NCBI RefSeq assembly: GCF_004053875.1
Contig: NZ_SBIP01000007.1
Coordinates: 62,001 to 126,000 of the forward strand
Direction of reading: 5' to 3'
Length of the DNA: 64,000 nucleotides
Source: Neorhizobium lilium
Lineage (GTDB): Bacteria; Pseudomonadota; Alphaproteobacteria; Rhizobiales; Rhizobiaceae
The stretch's first letter is position 1. Each line of letters begins with the position of its first letter. Made by a program: the position numbers and the translations under genes. Positions 1 through 8,606 of this stretch are shown in pieces. The notes beneath the pieces are model-generated. The model saw nothing but the letters and a program-made list of their open reading frames with translations. It searched no databases and had not been told where the DNA came from.

Positions 1-816
1 CCCCTCCAGCGTCTGGATCAGATCCTGGAGCGAGGTTGCGCGACCCGCAAGTTCCGCAGACCGAGCCTGTTCCGCCTGCAGGTCCTGGATCTTCTGGTTG
101 TTCAGCTTGTCGTTTTCAGCAAGAAGGAGGTTCATGCGCCGCTCCTCCTCGATGCTCGACGCGATCGTCTGGGTGACGTTTTCCTTTTCCTGGAGCGCAG
201 CCGCCTGAAGCGAGGAAAGGGACTGCAGATCGCCCACCAGCTTGTCGGCTTCCGAGCGCATGCCGGGTACGACGGCGCCGAGCAGGATCGCACTACGCAC
301 GGATGCCAGCGCATCTTCCGGCGTCACCAGCAAGGCAGGAGGTGGATTGCGCCCCATGCGCTCAAGCGCGGCCAAAACTTCGGAAAGCACGGCGCGCCGG
401 CCCCGTAAAGAGGTGCGGATCGCATCTTCGCGGACCTTGAGGTTCGCAAGCGTCTCCTCGCTCTTCATGATCTTGTTCTGCAGATCCTTGCGACGGGCGG
501 CCGACTCGATCAGCGCCTGCCTCACATCCGCAGAGTTCTTCTTGATGGACGCAATGTTCTGCTCGATAGACGAGATCTTGCCGGCCGACAGTTGCATGGT
601 CTTGGCCAGAACCTCCAGCTCGCCACGGGTCTCGTTACGCTTGCCTTGAAGATCCGCCGTCGGATCGACTGCTATAGGCGGCGCGGGTTGCAGCGAAGGT
701 GTGTTCTCTTGTGCGAGGGCACGTGGGACACTGCCGGGAGGGTAGAGCGCATAGCCAGCCGTCACTGCCAAACATAGCAGCGCCTTTCCGGCCAAACTTG
801 CTCCTCTGGTGTTCAT
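1..816 (-). CDS. EnvC-like murein hydrolase activator (partial, N-terminal 272 codons)
   Basis: The open frame starts with ATG at 816 and runs off the left window edge without a stop. The N-terminus has a basic stretch and a hydrophobic core ending near ALAQ, as in a signal peptide, so the protein is probably periplasmic. The rest is long alternating heptad-like coiled coil rich in Lys, Glu, Gln and Leu, with the segment LVTPEDALASVRSAILLGAV typical of EnvC/M23 family activators of septal amidases. The C-terminal LytM domain would lie outside the window. It follows rlmH by 94 bp on the same strand. In rhizobia this gene is usually followed by the S41 protease ctpA, which is not visible here. 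The family call is firm; whether it activates AmiC-type amidases is inferred. Confidence 0.85.
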   Translation of the reverse strand, partial: MNTRGASLAGKALLCLAVTAGYALYPPGSVPRALAQENTPSLQPAPPIAVDPTADLQGKRNETRGELEVLAKTMQLSAGKISSIEQNIASIKKNSADVRQALIESAARRKDLQNKIMKSEETLANLKVREDAIRTSLRGRRAVLSEVLAALERMGRNPPPALLVTPEDALASVRSAILLGAVVPGMRSEADKLVGDLQSLSSLQAAALQEKENVTQTIASSIEEERRMNLLLAENDKLNNQKIQDLQAEQARSAELAGRATSLQDLIQTLEG

Positions 817-910
817 CCACGCCCCGATACTTGCCGGATAAAGATAAAATTAAGCTGATTTGGCCGGCAAGGCCAGGAACAACATCGTGTTCAATGGTTA
901 ACGAACGGTT

Positions 911-1393
911 TCAGGCACGATGATAGGGGTGGCCGGAGAGGATCGTCACGGCCCGATAGAGCTGTTCGGCGATAAGGATACGAACAAGTTGATGCGGCCA
1001 TGTCATGGAGCCAAGGTTCAGGACCAAATCGGCGCGTGCGCGCAATTCGGGGTCCAGGCCATCCGCGCCGCCGATGGCAATCATCAGGTCCCGCTTGCCG
1101 CTATCGCGATGGCGACCAAGCAAACTGGCAAAGGCTTCGCTGTCGAGCGTCTTGCCACGCTCATCGAGAAGAACAAGGATTGATCCCTCCAGAAGCGCTT
1201 TTTCCAGAGCGGAGCCTTCCTCTTTCTTACGCGTCTCGGCATTCGATGCGCGGCTTTCGGGGATTTCGATAGACCGCGAAAATTCCAAACCAACCGCAGG
1301 CCCAGTTTTTGCAAAGCGATCCAGGTATCGGGAGGCAAGTTCCTTCTCCGGTCCGGTTTTGAGCCGTCCCACGGCGAAAAGGCTTATTCGCAT
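911..1393 (-). CDS. rlmH: 23S rRNA (pseudouridine1915-N3)-methyltransferase RlmH
   Basis: This 160-residue protein has the full length of the SPOUT-class RlmH family, which methylates pseudouridine 1915 in helix 69 of 23S rRNA using S-adenosylmethionine. The signature segments are visible: MRISLFAVGRLK at the N-terminus, the cofactor loop IGGADGL (107-113), the MTWPHQLVR knot motif (130-138) and the terminal YHR needed for catalysis. It lies 108 bp downstream of rsfS on the same strand, the usual pairing of two late ribosome-maturation genes, with nadD just upstream. The start is the first Met; the upstream SD is only a weak GGGG. Confidence 0.97.
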   Translation of the reverse strand: MRISLFAVGRLKTGPEKELASRYLDRFAKTGPAVGLEFSRSIEIPESRASNAETRKKEEGSALEKALLEGSILVLLDERGKTLDSEAFASLLGRHRDSGKRDLMIAIGGADGLDPELRARADLVLNLGSMTWPHQLVRILIAEQLYRAVTILSGHPYHRA

Positions 1394-1501
1394 GTCCCCA
1401 CGTCCGTCATTTGGCGATCAAGACTTCTTACGGCGGATATCACACCGCCGCCGCTTCAGGATCAACCATGTTGTCGGCGTCAGGACAAGCCTGACAGCCC
1501 G

Positions 1502-1951
1502 TTAATGCAAGACGGTCCCGTCTTCGATATCCGGAGCGGCCCACATCTTCTCGATGTTGTAGATCTCGCGGATTTCCGGACGGAAGACGTGGACGATGAT
1601 ATCGCCCGCATCGATCAGCACCCAGTCGCCGTTTTCGAGACCTTCGACCCGGGCATTGCCCAGACCGTCGTCCTTCATGTCGGTAACCAGGTGTTCGCTG
1701 ATGGCCATGACATGACGGTTAGATCGTCCGGTTACAACGACCATATAGTCGCCCAGCGCCGATTTTCCCGCGATGTTGATGGTGACGATATCTTCGGCTT
1801 TGGAATCCTCAAGGCTTGCGAGGATCAGGTCGAGAGCGCGGGCGGCGGCATCGGCGCCACGTTCCATGCTCTGCGGGATGACGGAAACCGTCTTTCCCTT
1901 GGCGTGTACTGTTGTCAGAGTTTTCCCTTTCAAGGTAACAGCAACATGCAC
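1502..1951 (-). CDS. rsfS: Ribosomal silencing factor RsfS
   Basis: RsfS (Iojap/DUF143 family) binds L14 on the 50S subunit and blocks subunit joining. The core is clear: AAARALDLILASLEDSKAED, then SALGDYMVVVTGRSNRHV, then the acidic C-terminus EGLENGDWVLIDAGDIIVHVF ending near YNIEKMW. The longest frame starts with GTG at 1951 and has no clear SD. A CTG at 1918 (giving a start at TTVHAKG) is preceded by AAAGGGAAAA at good spacing and may be the true start, removing 11 residues. It sits between nadD and rlmH in the order nadD-rsfS-rlmH, common in many bacteria. Confidence 0.95.
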   Translation of the reverse strand: MHVAVTLKGKTLTTVHAKGKTVSVIPQSMERGADAAARALDLILASLEDSKAEDIVTINIAGKSALGDYMVVVTGRSNRHVMAISEHLVTDMKDDGLGNARVEGLENGDWVLIDAGDIIVHVFRPEIREIYNIEKMWAAPDIEDGTVLH

Positions 1952-2060
1952 TCAAAGGCGAATCCGCTTCTGGCGCGGCCGCCTAACGAAGGTGGCACCG
2001 AATCGTTCATTTTTCAAGATATGTGTTGATGACGTGGGCTCAATGCTCGCTGCCGCAGGA

Positions 2061-2690
2061 TCAGCCTTCCTCCGTCCCTTTCGCGCGCAGGGCCGTTGAG
2101 CTCAAGGTCGAGCGTGGGCCGTGGATGAAGGTCCAGGCAGGCGCCTGACGCTTCCACAAGACACCTGCATCGTCCTCGTCTATTCGTGCATTGGCCAAGG
2201 CTCGCGCCATCTGCGACGACAGGAAGGAGAGCGTCGCGCCGGGTCGGTCTATGACCGCGATCGGGAAGGTTGCTGCGATCTCCCGCCATTTCTGCCACAG
2301 GTGAAAGGTCTTGAGGCTATCGGCGCCCATGATCCAGATGAAATGGACGTGGGGATTACGAGCTTTCACGAAGGCAAGCGTCTCGGCTGTGTAGGATGTG
2401 CCCAGCGTTTGCTCGAAGGCGGTGATCTTGATGCGCGGATCGTGGACAAGCCGCTCGCTTTGCGCGAGGCGGTCCGGAAGCGATGCAAGCTCTCTGCGGC
2501 TTTTCAATGGGTTTCCCGGCGTCACCATCCACCAGAGCTGATCTAGGCGCAGTCGTCGTATGGCGATTTCGGACACCAGAACATGGCCTTCATGGGGCGG
2601 ATTGAAGGACCCGCCAAACAGCCCGACGGCCATGCCCCGCTCGGCATGGGGCATGGACTGGTATCGGCGATCGATCTCCTCCTCGGCCAC
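2061..2690 (-). CDS. nadD: Nicotinate-nucleotide adenylyltransferase NadD
   Basis: NadD transfers AMP from ATP to nicotinate mononucleotide, the penultimate step of NAD synthesis. The 209-residue protein has the nucleotidyltransferase signature GSFNPPHEGH (27-36), the substrate segment TSYTAETL (98-105) and IMGADSL (120-126), then a C-terminal STxLR-type motif (STLSSTALR). It starts 6 bp after the proA stop, so it is probably co-transcribed with obgE-proB-proA. The first ~20 residues precede the conserved core. Met13 and Met20 are alternative starts, so the N-terminus is uncertain. Confidence 0.96.
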   Translation of the reverse strand: MAEEEIDRRYQSMPHAERGMAVGLFGGSFNPPHEGHVLVSEIAIRRLRLDQLWWMVTPGNPLKSRRELASLPDRLAQSERLVHDPRIKITAFEQTLGTSYTAETLAFVKARNPHVHFIWIMGADSLKTFHLWQKWREIAATFPIAVIDRPGATLSFLSSQMARALANARIDEDDAGVLWKRQAPAWTFIHGPRSTLSSTALRAKGTEEG

Positions 2691-2696
2691 GCGAGA

Positions 2697-3989
2697 TCAG
2701 GATCGCGTCTGGCCGGTGCCATGCACACGGTATTTGAAAGAGGTCAGTTGCTCGACGCCCACAGGTCCGCGTGCGTGCATTTTGCCGGTGGAGATGCCAA
2801 TCTCACCGCCCATGCCGAACTCGCCTCCATCGGCAAACTGCGTCGAGGCGTTATGGAGCAGGATTGCCGAGTCGATCCCATTGAAGAAGCGGGTGACAAC
2901 TTCCGGGTCTTCCGCGATCACCGCTTCCGTGTGGTTGGAAGAGTAGGTGTTAATGTGGCGGATGGCGCCGGAAATTCCGTCCACGATTGCGACCGAAATG
3001 ACGGCATCCAGATATTCCGTCCGCCAATCCGCTTCGGTCGCAGGCTTGAAACCAGGAAACACCTTGAGCACAGCGGCCGAGGCTCGAATTTCGCAGCCGG
3101 CTTCGGTCAAGGCTTCCAGGATCGGCATCAGGTGTTTGCCGATCGCAGCGCTGTCGATCAGCAGCGTTTCCGCCGCGCCGCAGACACCGGTTCGGCGCAT
3201 CTTCGCGTTGACGACGATCGCTTTCGCCATGTCGAGATCGGCCGAGGCATCCACATAAATGTGGCACAGGCCTTCCAGATGCGCAAAAACCGGCACGCGC
3301 GCCTCGTTTTGGACCCGAGCGACCAGGCTCTTGCCGCCGCGTGGCACGATAACGTCGATTGCGCCGTCCAGCCCCGAAAGCATGGCACCCACGGCAGCAC
3401 GATCCGGTGTCGGTACGATCTGGATAGCATGCTCTGGAAGGCCGGCAGCCTTCAGGCCTTCGCTCAGGCACCGGCCGATCGCCTGCGATGAATGCAGTGA
3501 ATCCGACCCGCCGCGCAGGATGACGGCATTTCCGGCCTTCAGGCACAGTGCGCCCGCGTCCGCAGTGACATTGGGGCGGCTCTCATAGATCACCCCGATG
3601 ACCCCGAGCGGTGTACGCACTCGCTCGATCTTCAAACCGTTCGGGCGTTCCCAGGCGGCTATGACTTCGCCGACCGGATCCTTGAGCGCGGCGATCTCCC
3701 GCAGGGCCGACGCCATGTCGTCAATGCTCTTTTCCGTCAGGGTCAGGCGGTCGATAAAGGAAAGCAGAAGATCTTTGCCTGCCACATTGCGTAGATCCTC
3801 GGCATTCGCCGCGAGGATCTCGCTCTTTTGTGCCACCATTGCATCCGCCATCGCCCGTAGCGCCATTGCCTTGGCGTCCGCCGAAGCGGTCGCAAGCTCT
3901 TGCGCTGCCGCCTTCGCATTACGACCGATCAGGCTCATGATTGTCGCAACGTCATCGCCTGCCGAAAGCTTGTCAAGCATGGGCGACAT
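2697..3989 (-). CDS. proA: Gamma-glutamyl phosphate reductase ProA
   Basis: ProA reduces gamma-glutamyl phosphate to glutamate semialdehyde with NADPH, the second step of proline synthesis. The 430-residue protein is the normal length. Family landmarks include IGVIYESRPNVTADAGALCLKAGNAVILRGGS (read in two parts) and the catalytic-cysteine region MRRTGVCGAAETLLID. The start at 3989 overlaps the 3' end of proB by 17 bp; the SD AGGAAGAGG lies inside proB directly upstream. Met4 at 3980 is an alternative. The overlap implies translational coupling of kinase and reductase, whose unstable intermediate is channelled between them. Confidence 0.98.
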   Translation of the reverse strand: MSPMLDKLSAGDDVATIMSLIGRNAKAAAQELATASADAKAMALRAMADAMVAQKSEILAANAEDLRNVAGKDLLLSFIDRLTLTEKSIDDMASALREIAALKDPVGEVIAAWERPNGLKIERVRTPLGVIGVIYESRPNVTADAGALCLKAGNAVILRGGSDSLHSSQAIGRCLSEGLKAAGLPEHAIQIVPTPDRAAVGAMLSGLDGAIDVIVPRGGKSLVARVQNEARVPVFAHLEGLCHIYVDASADLDMAKAIVVNAKMRRTGVCGAAETLLIDSAAIGKHLMPILEALTEAGCEIRASAAVLKVFPGFKPATEADWRTEYLDAVISVAIVDGISGAIRHINTYSSNHTEAVIAEDPEVVTRFFNGIDSAILLHNASTQFADGGEFGMGGEIGISTGKMHARGPVGVEQLTSFKYRVHGTGQTRS

Positions 3990-5142
3990 CCTCTTCCTGT
4001 TCCAAGGCAGCGCGACCGGCTCGCGTGATCACCATGTCGTCACGGTGAACCATGGCAGCGCGACCGGCATATCCCAGCAGTGCCTCGATGTCCGCGGACT
4101 TCCGTCCGGCGATCTGGCGTGCCTCATCGGCATCGTAGCTTGCAAGCCCACGGCCGATTTCACGCCCATCAATGTCCAAGATAGCCACCGTATCGCCACG
4201 GTGGAAATGTCCTTCGACACGCCGCACGCCGGCCGGCAAAAGGCTCTTGCCTATGCCAAGCGCCTTTTGCGCCCCCGCATCCACATGCAGTTGGCCGGCC
4301 GGCTGCAATTGCCCGGCAATCCAGGTCTTGCGCGCCGTAACCGGCGTACCAGAGGGCGCAAACCAGGAAAAGCGCGAGCCCTCCTCGATCGCACGAAGCG
4401 GGTGATCGACCTTGCCCGATGCGATGATCATGGCGCAGCCGGCAGCTGTTGCGATCTTGCCGGCATCGATCTTGGTTCTCATGCCGCCGCGGGATAGCTC
4501 GGACGCCGCGCCACCGGCCATGGCTTCGATCTCCGGTGTGATCGTCGGAATGGTGTCCAGGAACTGTGCCTGCGGGTCGAGGTGAGGTGGTGCGGTGTAA
4601 AGCCCGTCGATGTCCGACAGCAGGATGAGAAGATCCGCTCCGGTCATCGTCGCCACGCGCGCAGCCAGGCGGTCATTGTCGCCATAGCGGATTTCCGAGG
4701 TCGCGACCGTATCGTTCTCATTGATAATAGGCACCGCGCCTATTCTGAGAAGCTGATTGATCGTGGCGCGGGCGTTGAGATAGCGCCGCCGCTCTTCGGT
4801 GTCTCCGAGCGTCAACAGAATCTGCCCGGCGACAATCTCCTGGCGCGACAAGCTTTCGGACCATGCACGGGCCAAGGCAATCTGGCCCACGGCGGCAGCG
4901 GCTTGGCTCTCCTCCAGCTTCAACGCGCCTGCGGGCAGGTCGAGAACGGTGCGGCCCAGCGCAATCGCGCCGGAAGAGACAACCAGCACGTCGGTCCCTT
5001 GTTTCCTCAAGGCGGCAATATCCGCGCAGATCGCTTCAAGCCAGCCCGATTTCAGCCCCGTCCCGCGATCGACAAGCAGAGCCGAGCCGATCTTGATGAC
5101 GACGCGGCGGTGACTTGCAACGGTTTTGCGCAGCGATGTCAT
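3973..5142 (-). CDS. proB: Glutamate 5-kinase ProB
   Basis: ProB phosphorylates glutamate to gamma-glutamyl phosphate and is the proline-inhibited entry step of proline synthesis. The 389-residue protein has an N-terminal amino-acid kinase domain (VVIKIGSALLVD near residue 15, then GAIALGR and INENDTVAT) and a C-terminal PUA domain (GQLHVDAGAQKALGIGKSLLPAGV onward), the long form of the enzyme. Its ATG overlaps the obgE stop by 4 bp (ATGA) and its end overlaps proA. The arrangement obgE-proB-proA-nadD is a tight operon. Confidence 0.98.
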   Translation of the reverse strand: MTSLRKTVASHRRVVIKIGSALLVDRGTGLKSGWLEAICADIAALRKQGTDVLVVSSGAIALGRTVLDLPAGALKLEESQAAAAVGQIALARAWSESLSRQEIVAGQILLTLGDTEERRRYLNARATINQLLRIGAVPIINENDTVATSEIRYGDNDRLAARVATMTGADLLILLSDIDGLYTAPPHLDPQAQFLDTIPTITPEIEAMAGGAASELSRGGMRTKIDAGKIATAAGCAMIIASGKVDHPLRAIEEGSRFSWFAPSGTPVTARKTWIAGQLQPAGQLHVDAGAQKALGIGKSLLPAGVRRVEGHFHRGDTVAILDIDGREIGRGLASYDADEARQIAGRKSADIEALLGYAGRAAMVHRDDMVITRAGRAALEQEEDVAHA

Positions 5143-6197
5143 TCGTCACTCTCTTGGCCATCATCGACGGGCATGGAGCGATCAGGGAGCGCCGTTTCGT
5201 TGACGCCGCTTGCCTCGACGATCACGTCGCGAAGGGCGCGCAGCACTTCCGTCATACCCTTGCCGGTCACGGCTGAAATCAGGAAGGGCGTCTGGCCGCT
5301 CGCTTTTTCGAGCTCTTTCGCCTTCTTCTTAAGTTCCTTTTCGTCCAGCACGTCGATCTGCGACAGCGCCACGACCACCGGCTTGTCGATCAGCCCGCCG
5401 CCATAGGCTTCGAGTTCTGTCTTTACCGTCTTATAGGCCTTGCCGACCTTTTCCTCGACGGCCGATACGAGATGCAGAAGAACGCGCGTCCGCTCCACAT
5501 GGCCAAGGAAGCGATCGCCGATGCCGATGCCCTCATGAGCGCCCTCGATCAGGCCTGGAATATCGGCGAGCACGAATTCGCGGCCATCGATGGTCGCCAC
5601 GCCGAGGTTCGGATGGAGTGTTGTGAAAGGATAGTTGGCGATCTTCGGGCGCGCCCGGGTGACGCTTGCAAGGAATGTGGACTTGCCCGCATTGGGCAGA
5701 CCGACGAGCCCCGCGTCTGCGATTAGCTTCAGCCGCAACCAGACGGTCTTCTCCTGGCCTTCCTGGCCGGGGTTGGCCCAGTTGGGCGCCTGGTTCGTGG
5801 AGCTTTTGAAATGCGTATTGCCGAAGCCGCCATTGCCGCCTTTGGCCAGCCGGAAGGTCTGGCCCTCCCGAATCATGTCGATAATCAGGGTCTCGTTGTC
5901 TTCTTCGAAAATCTGCGTGCCGACGGGAACCTTCAGTGTGGCATCGCCGCCATTGGCACCGGTGCGGTTCCGCCCCATGCCATGCGTTCCGGTCTGCCCT
6001 TTGAAATGCTGCTGGAAGCGAAAATCGATCAGCGTGTTGAGCCCGTTGACGGCTTCTACCCAGACGTCGCCTCCGCGACCGCCATCGCCGCCATCCGGAC
6101 CGCCGAACTCAATGGATTTCTCCCGCCGAAACGAGACCGCGCCCGCACCGCCATCGCCGGAGCGTATGTAGACCTTTGCCTCGTCGAGAAATTTCAT
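5139..6197 (-). CDS. obgE: GTPase ObgE/CgtA
   Basis: ObgE is an essential ribosome-associated GTPase in 50S assembly and cell-cycle control. The 352-residue protein has the glycine-rich OBG fold at residues 1-158 (many GG/GDGG repeats), the G1 motif GLPNAGKST (166-174), the switch region FTTLHPNLG, the G3 motif DIPGLIEGAHEG and a short C-terminal tail. It is first in the run obgE-proB-proA-nadD-rsfS-rlmH-envC, 166 bp downstream of a GNAT gene. No separate strong promoter was recognised. A GC-rich hairpin lies between this gene and the GNAT genes. Confidence 0.98.
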   Translation of the reverse strand: MKFLDEAKVYIRSGDGGAGAVSFRREKSIEFGGPDGGDGGRGGDVWVEAVNGLNTLIDFRFQQHFKGQTGTHGMGRNRTGANGGDATLKVPVGTQIFEEDNETLIIDMIREGQTFRLAKGGNGGFGNTHFKSSTNQAPNWANPGQEGQEKTVWLRLKLIADAGLVGLPNAGKSTFLASVTRARPKIANYPFTTLHPNLGVATIDGREFVLADIPGLIEGAHEGIGIGDRFLGHVERTRVLLHLVSAVEEKVGKAYKTVKTELEAYGGGLIDKPVVVALSQIDVLDEKELKKKAKELEKASGQTPFLISAVTGKGMTEVLRALRDVIVEASGVNETALPDRSMPVDDGQESDE

Positions 6198-6328
6198 GCT
6201 TCAGCCGTATGTCCTGAGGTCGTCGCTGCTCCTGGTAGTCCGAGGAGCAATGTATAGTTTCGATATCGCCGGTGGGAGCGAAGGTCAAAGATTATCATGA
6301 AGTTGGTCAGCTATAACATCCGATTGAG

Positions 6329-6355
6329 AAGCCGGCGGGACCTGCCCGCCGGCTT
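6329..6355 (-). terminator. GC-rich hairpin after GNAT gene
   Basis: The 11-bp perfect inverted repeat AAGCCGGCGGG / CCCGCCGGCTT (6329-6339 and 6345-6355, 5-nt loop) lies 8 bp past the stop of the leftward GNAT gene and upstream of obgE. Read leftward it is followed by CTCAATC rather than a T-run, so intrinsic termination would be weak. It may instead stabilise the 3' end. Confidence 0.5.
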
Positions 6356-6363
6356 GATTTGCG

Positions 6364-6951
6364 TCATGGTCGAACCGGTATCCGAAAATCCTCCGGCCGC
6401 AACACAGTCTCGATATGCGGCGCCATTCGGTTGCGCGCGATGCTGAAGAGATCTCCAGCACCGGCGATCCGGAAACCCAGCTTCCGCTGGACGTTAAGCG
6501 ACGCAAGATTGTCGGCAAAGGCGCCAGCACGGACGTCCGTATCCGGCATCCGGCGGAAGAAGCGCTCTAATACGGCCGCCACGGCTTCTGTCATGTAGCC
6601 GCGGTCCCAGTAGAAGCGGTTCAGCCAGTAGCCAAGATGCCACTGCCCGCCCCGCGGTTCCAGCCCAACGACACCCAGATGCACGTCGTCGCCAGTCGTG
6701 ATCGCCAACGTCCAGCCGGGCAGCAGACCGGACGCCTGCAACACCAGCCAATCCAGAGCATCCTGCCTGTCATAGGGCTGAGGTACTCGGGCCAGCATGC
6801 GGCTGACCTTGAAATCGCCCAGCGACTGGGCGATGGCCTCGGCATCGCCGAGCTTGTGCGGCCGCAGGACCAGCCGATCCGTTGTGATGACGGGGCACGG
6901 GCCGGGGCGGTGTCTAAGCTCGCTCGTCTTGTGAAGAACTGCGGCGTTCAT
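6364..6951 (-). CDS. GNAT family N-acetyltransferase (RimJ/RimL-like), downstream copy
   Basis: The 195-residue protein belongs to the GNAT fold and resembles the RimJ/RimL group: it opens with PVITTDRLVLRPHKLGDAEAIA and continues through WTLAITTGDDVHLGVVGLEPRGGQWHLGYWLNRFYWDRGYMTEAV, the acetyl-CoA binding strand-helix, to SLNVQRKLGFRIAG. The start was set at 6951, where ATGA overlaps the stop of the preceding GNAT gene; longer frames run into that gene and lack homologous character. The substrate cannot be inferred. It is a diverged paralogue of its neighbour, probably an old tandem duplication. Confidence 0.88.
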   Translation of the reverse strand: MNAAVLHKTSELRHRPGPCPVITTDRLVLRPHKLGDAEAIAQSLGDFKVSRMLARVPQPYDRQDALDWLVLQASGLLPGWTLAITTGDDVHLGVVGLEPRGGQWHLGYWLNRFYWDRGYMTEAVAAVLERFFRRMPDTDVRAGAFADNLASLNVQRKLGFRIAGAGDLFSIARNRMAPHIETVLRPEDFRIPVRP

Positions 6952-7583
6952 CTCAGTTCTCCCCAGCTTCGCAGCGACATCCAGGTCTTGCGGTCGAGCC
7001 GGAACCATTCGACCGCAACCATCCCGCCCACTGCCAGGCACTGGATCATGCCCGTGCCCTGGAATTGAAACCCACACTTCTGAATGACCCGCTTCGATCC
7101 GACATTGGTAACCCGGCATCGAGCATCGATATGGTCGATGTTGTTGCGGGTCCGGAAAGCCATGTCGATCAAAACATGCGCAGCCTCGGTCGCGAACCCC
7201 TTATTCCAATGGGGTTCGCCTAGCCAATAGCCGATCTCGAGCGTGCGGTCGTCTTCCTGGGGCTCAAGCGCGCAGCAACCGAGGAAGGCGCCGTTGTCAC
7301 CTCGCGTGATGGCATAGACGCATTTGCCAATCTCGCCGGCCTTCGTGCGTCGCACGAAATCGGCTGCGTCTTTAGCCGTGTACGGATGCGGCATGCGCGA
7401 CACCATGGTCGCAATGTTCGCATTGTTGGCGAGATGAGCAAGTGCGTCGATGTCTTCTTCGTGGGGGGCGCGGAGCACGAGACTCCGCGACAATAAGACG
7501 GGGCAATCGCTTCTCGACCGGTCGGGTCTCAACCGTTCCTCTGGCGGCCGGGATTGGCTCGCCCTCAATAACTCGCCTTGCAT
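6948..7583 (-). CDS. GNAT family N-acetyltransferase (RimJ/RimL-like), upstream copy
   Basis: The 211-residue protein shows the same GNAT layout as its downstream neighbour: LLSRSLVLRAPHEEDIDAL, then YAITRGDNGAFLGCCALEPQ, IGYWLGEPHWNKGFATEA and SKRVIQKCGFQFQGTG. The start at 7583 is fixed by a perfect AGGAGG (7591-7596) seven bases upstream; the longer in-frame ATG at 7634 lies inside the terminator hairpin and is rejected. The gene sits between that terminator and the second GNAT gene, with a 4-bp overlap to the latter, so the two form an operon possibly reading on into obgE. The substrate is unknown. Confidence 0.88.
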   Translation of the reverse strand: MQGELLRASQSRPPEERLRPDRSRSDCPVLLSRSLVLRAPHEEDIDALAHLANNANIATMVSRMPHPYTAKDAADFVRRTKAGEIGKCVYAITRGDNGAFLGCCALEPQEDDRTLEIGYWLGEPHWNKGFATEAAHVLIDMAFRTRNNIDHIDARCRVTNVGSKRVIQKCGFQFQGTGMIQCLAVGGMVAVEWFRLDRKTWMSLRSWGELR

Positions 7584-7607
7584 GGTCAGTCCTCCTGTTG
7601 GGAAAGA

Positions 7608-7646
7608 AAAAAGGGGAAGATGGTGGTGTCCCATCTTCCCCTTTTT
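7608..7646 (-). terminator. Strong intrinsic terminator of rplU-rpmA
   Basis: A perfect 16-bp inverted repeat, AAAAAGGGGAAGATGG at 7608-7623 and its complement at 7631-7646, surrounds a 7-nt loop. Read leftward the GC-rich stem is followed by TTTTTT, a textbook rho-independent terminator; the A/T symmetry would let it work in both directions. It lies 70 bp beyond the rpmA stop and just upstream of the SD of the first GNAT gene, so it separates the two transcription units. Confidence 0.9.
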
Positions 7647-7715
7647 CTTGACTGAACCTTTTGGGCGCTCAGCCGGGTCGATGTGACACCGGCTGCTTGA
7701 AACGCTTGACCGGTT

Positions 7716-7985
7716 TTATTCTGCTGCTTCGGCTTTCGGCATTACAGACACGTAGACGCGGCCATTGGCCTTCGTACGGTAGTTCACATTACCGGCCGTA
7801 AGCGCAAAAATGGTGTGGTCCTTGCCGAGGCCGACATTCTGGCCTGGATGCCACTGCGTACCGCGCTGGCGCACGATAATGTTGCCTGGAATGACGTTCT
7901 CGCCGCCGAACTTCTTCACGCCAAGGCGCTTGGATTCGGAATCGCGACCGTTGCGCGACGAACCGCCAGCTTTTTTATGTGCCAT
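7716..7985 (-). CDS. rpmA: 50S ribosomal protein L27
   Basis: The 89-residue protein begins MAHKKAGGSSRNGRDSESKR, the invariant N-terminus of L27 that reaches toward the peptidyl-transferase centre, and continues GGENVIPGNIIVRQRGTQWHPG. There is no N-terminal extension requiring cleavage of the Firmicutes kind. It lies 31 bp downstream of rplU with an SD (AAAGGAGA on the minus strand) before the ATG. The pair forms one unit closed by the terminator at 7608-7646. Confidence 0.99.
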   Translation of the reverse strand: MAHKKAGGSSRNGRDSESKRLGVKKFGGENVIPGNIIVRQRGTQWHPGQNVGLGKDHTIFALTAGNVNYRTKANGRVYVSVMPKAEAAE

Positions 7986-8016
7986 TGGAGTTCTCCTTTA
8001 CCTTCGAAACCCTGAG

Positions 8017-8328
8017 TTAAGCCAAGATGTCCGTGATGCGGACGACCGTGTGATGCTGCCGATGACCGCGAATTCGCTTGGAATTCTGGCGGCGACGCTT
8101 CTTGAAGGACAGAACCTTCTTGCCGCGATTATGCTCGACCACTTCGGCCTTGACCGTTGCACCCGAAACGAACGGCGCGCCGATCGTTGCATCGGCGCCT
8201 TCGCCGATAATCAGGATTTCGTTGAATTCTACAACCGAACCAGCTTCGGCTTCCAGCTTTTCGATGGTAAGCACGTCGTTGGCGGCCACGCGGTACTGCT
8301 TACCGCCGGTCTTGATGACTGCGAACAT
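8017..8328 (-). CDS. rplU: 50S ribosomal protein L21
   Basis: The 103-residue protein starts MFAVIKTGGKQYRVAANDVLTIEKL and ends KRRRQNSKRIRGHRQHHTVVRITDI, the conserved ends of L21. The SD AAAGGAT lies 5 bases upstream of the ATG. It is the first gene of rplU-rpmA. The nearest promoter match is at 8518-8546, which would leave an untranslated leader of about 180 nt containing the small palindrome AGCCTTAAGGCT. Whether that leader is regulatory cannot be told from this sequence. Confidence 0.99.
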   Translation of the reverse strand: MFAVIKTGGKQYRVAANDVLTIEKLEAEAGSVVEFNEILIIGEGADATIGAPFVSGATVKAEVVEHNRGKKVLSFKKRRRQNSKRIRGHRQHHTVVRITDILA

Positions 8329-8517
8329 TTTTTATCCTTTCATGTTCGTTCCGGCTCTATCCTGAAGGATGGCCGTCTTTTTATCAGTCGGATTGGCCGA
8401 ATGTTCGAAAGATAGGATCGATTGAACAGGCTGCCGGTGAAATCTGCCTCTACAGCCTTAAGGCTTGACGCAAACAATAAGACAACGGAATCGGTATCCG
8501 TGCCTAATCGCGTGCGG

Positions 8518-8546
8518 AGATACGCGAGGGCCTTTAATCTGTCAAG
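8518..8546 (-). promoter_or_regulatory. Predicted sigma-70 promoter of rplU-rpmA
   Basis: On the minus strand a perfect rhizobial -35, CTTGAC (8546-8541), is followed after exactly 17 bp by GTATCT (8523-8518), four of six matches to CTATAT. The predicted start near 8511 gives a ~180-nt leader to rplU. The gap 8329-8644 otherwise holds this leader and the divergent tRNA promoter. Confidence 0.6.
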
Positions 8547-8577
8547 ATAAAAGCTCCATCCGTCATGCCAATCGCCC

Positions 8578-8606
8578 CTTGCCAGCCCCTCATTTCATCG
8601 CTATGA
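8578..8606 (+). promoter_or_regulatory. Predicted promoter of tRNA-Ser
   Basis: CTTGCC (8578-8583), 17 bp, then CTATGA (8601-8606) match the rhizobial consensus CTTGAC-N17-CTATAT at 9 of 12 positions. Transcription would begin about 30 nt before the mature tRNA-Ser 5' end, leaving a short RNase P leader. It is divergent from the rplU promoter. Confidence 0.5.

Noticed and set aside
2583..3491. Long open frames opposite proA and other genes (for example 302 codons at 2583-3491 on the plus strand)
   Set aside because: They are antisense shadows of strongly identified genes in a GC-rich genome, with low-complexity composition and no SD.
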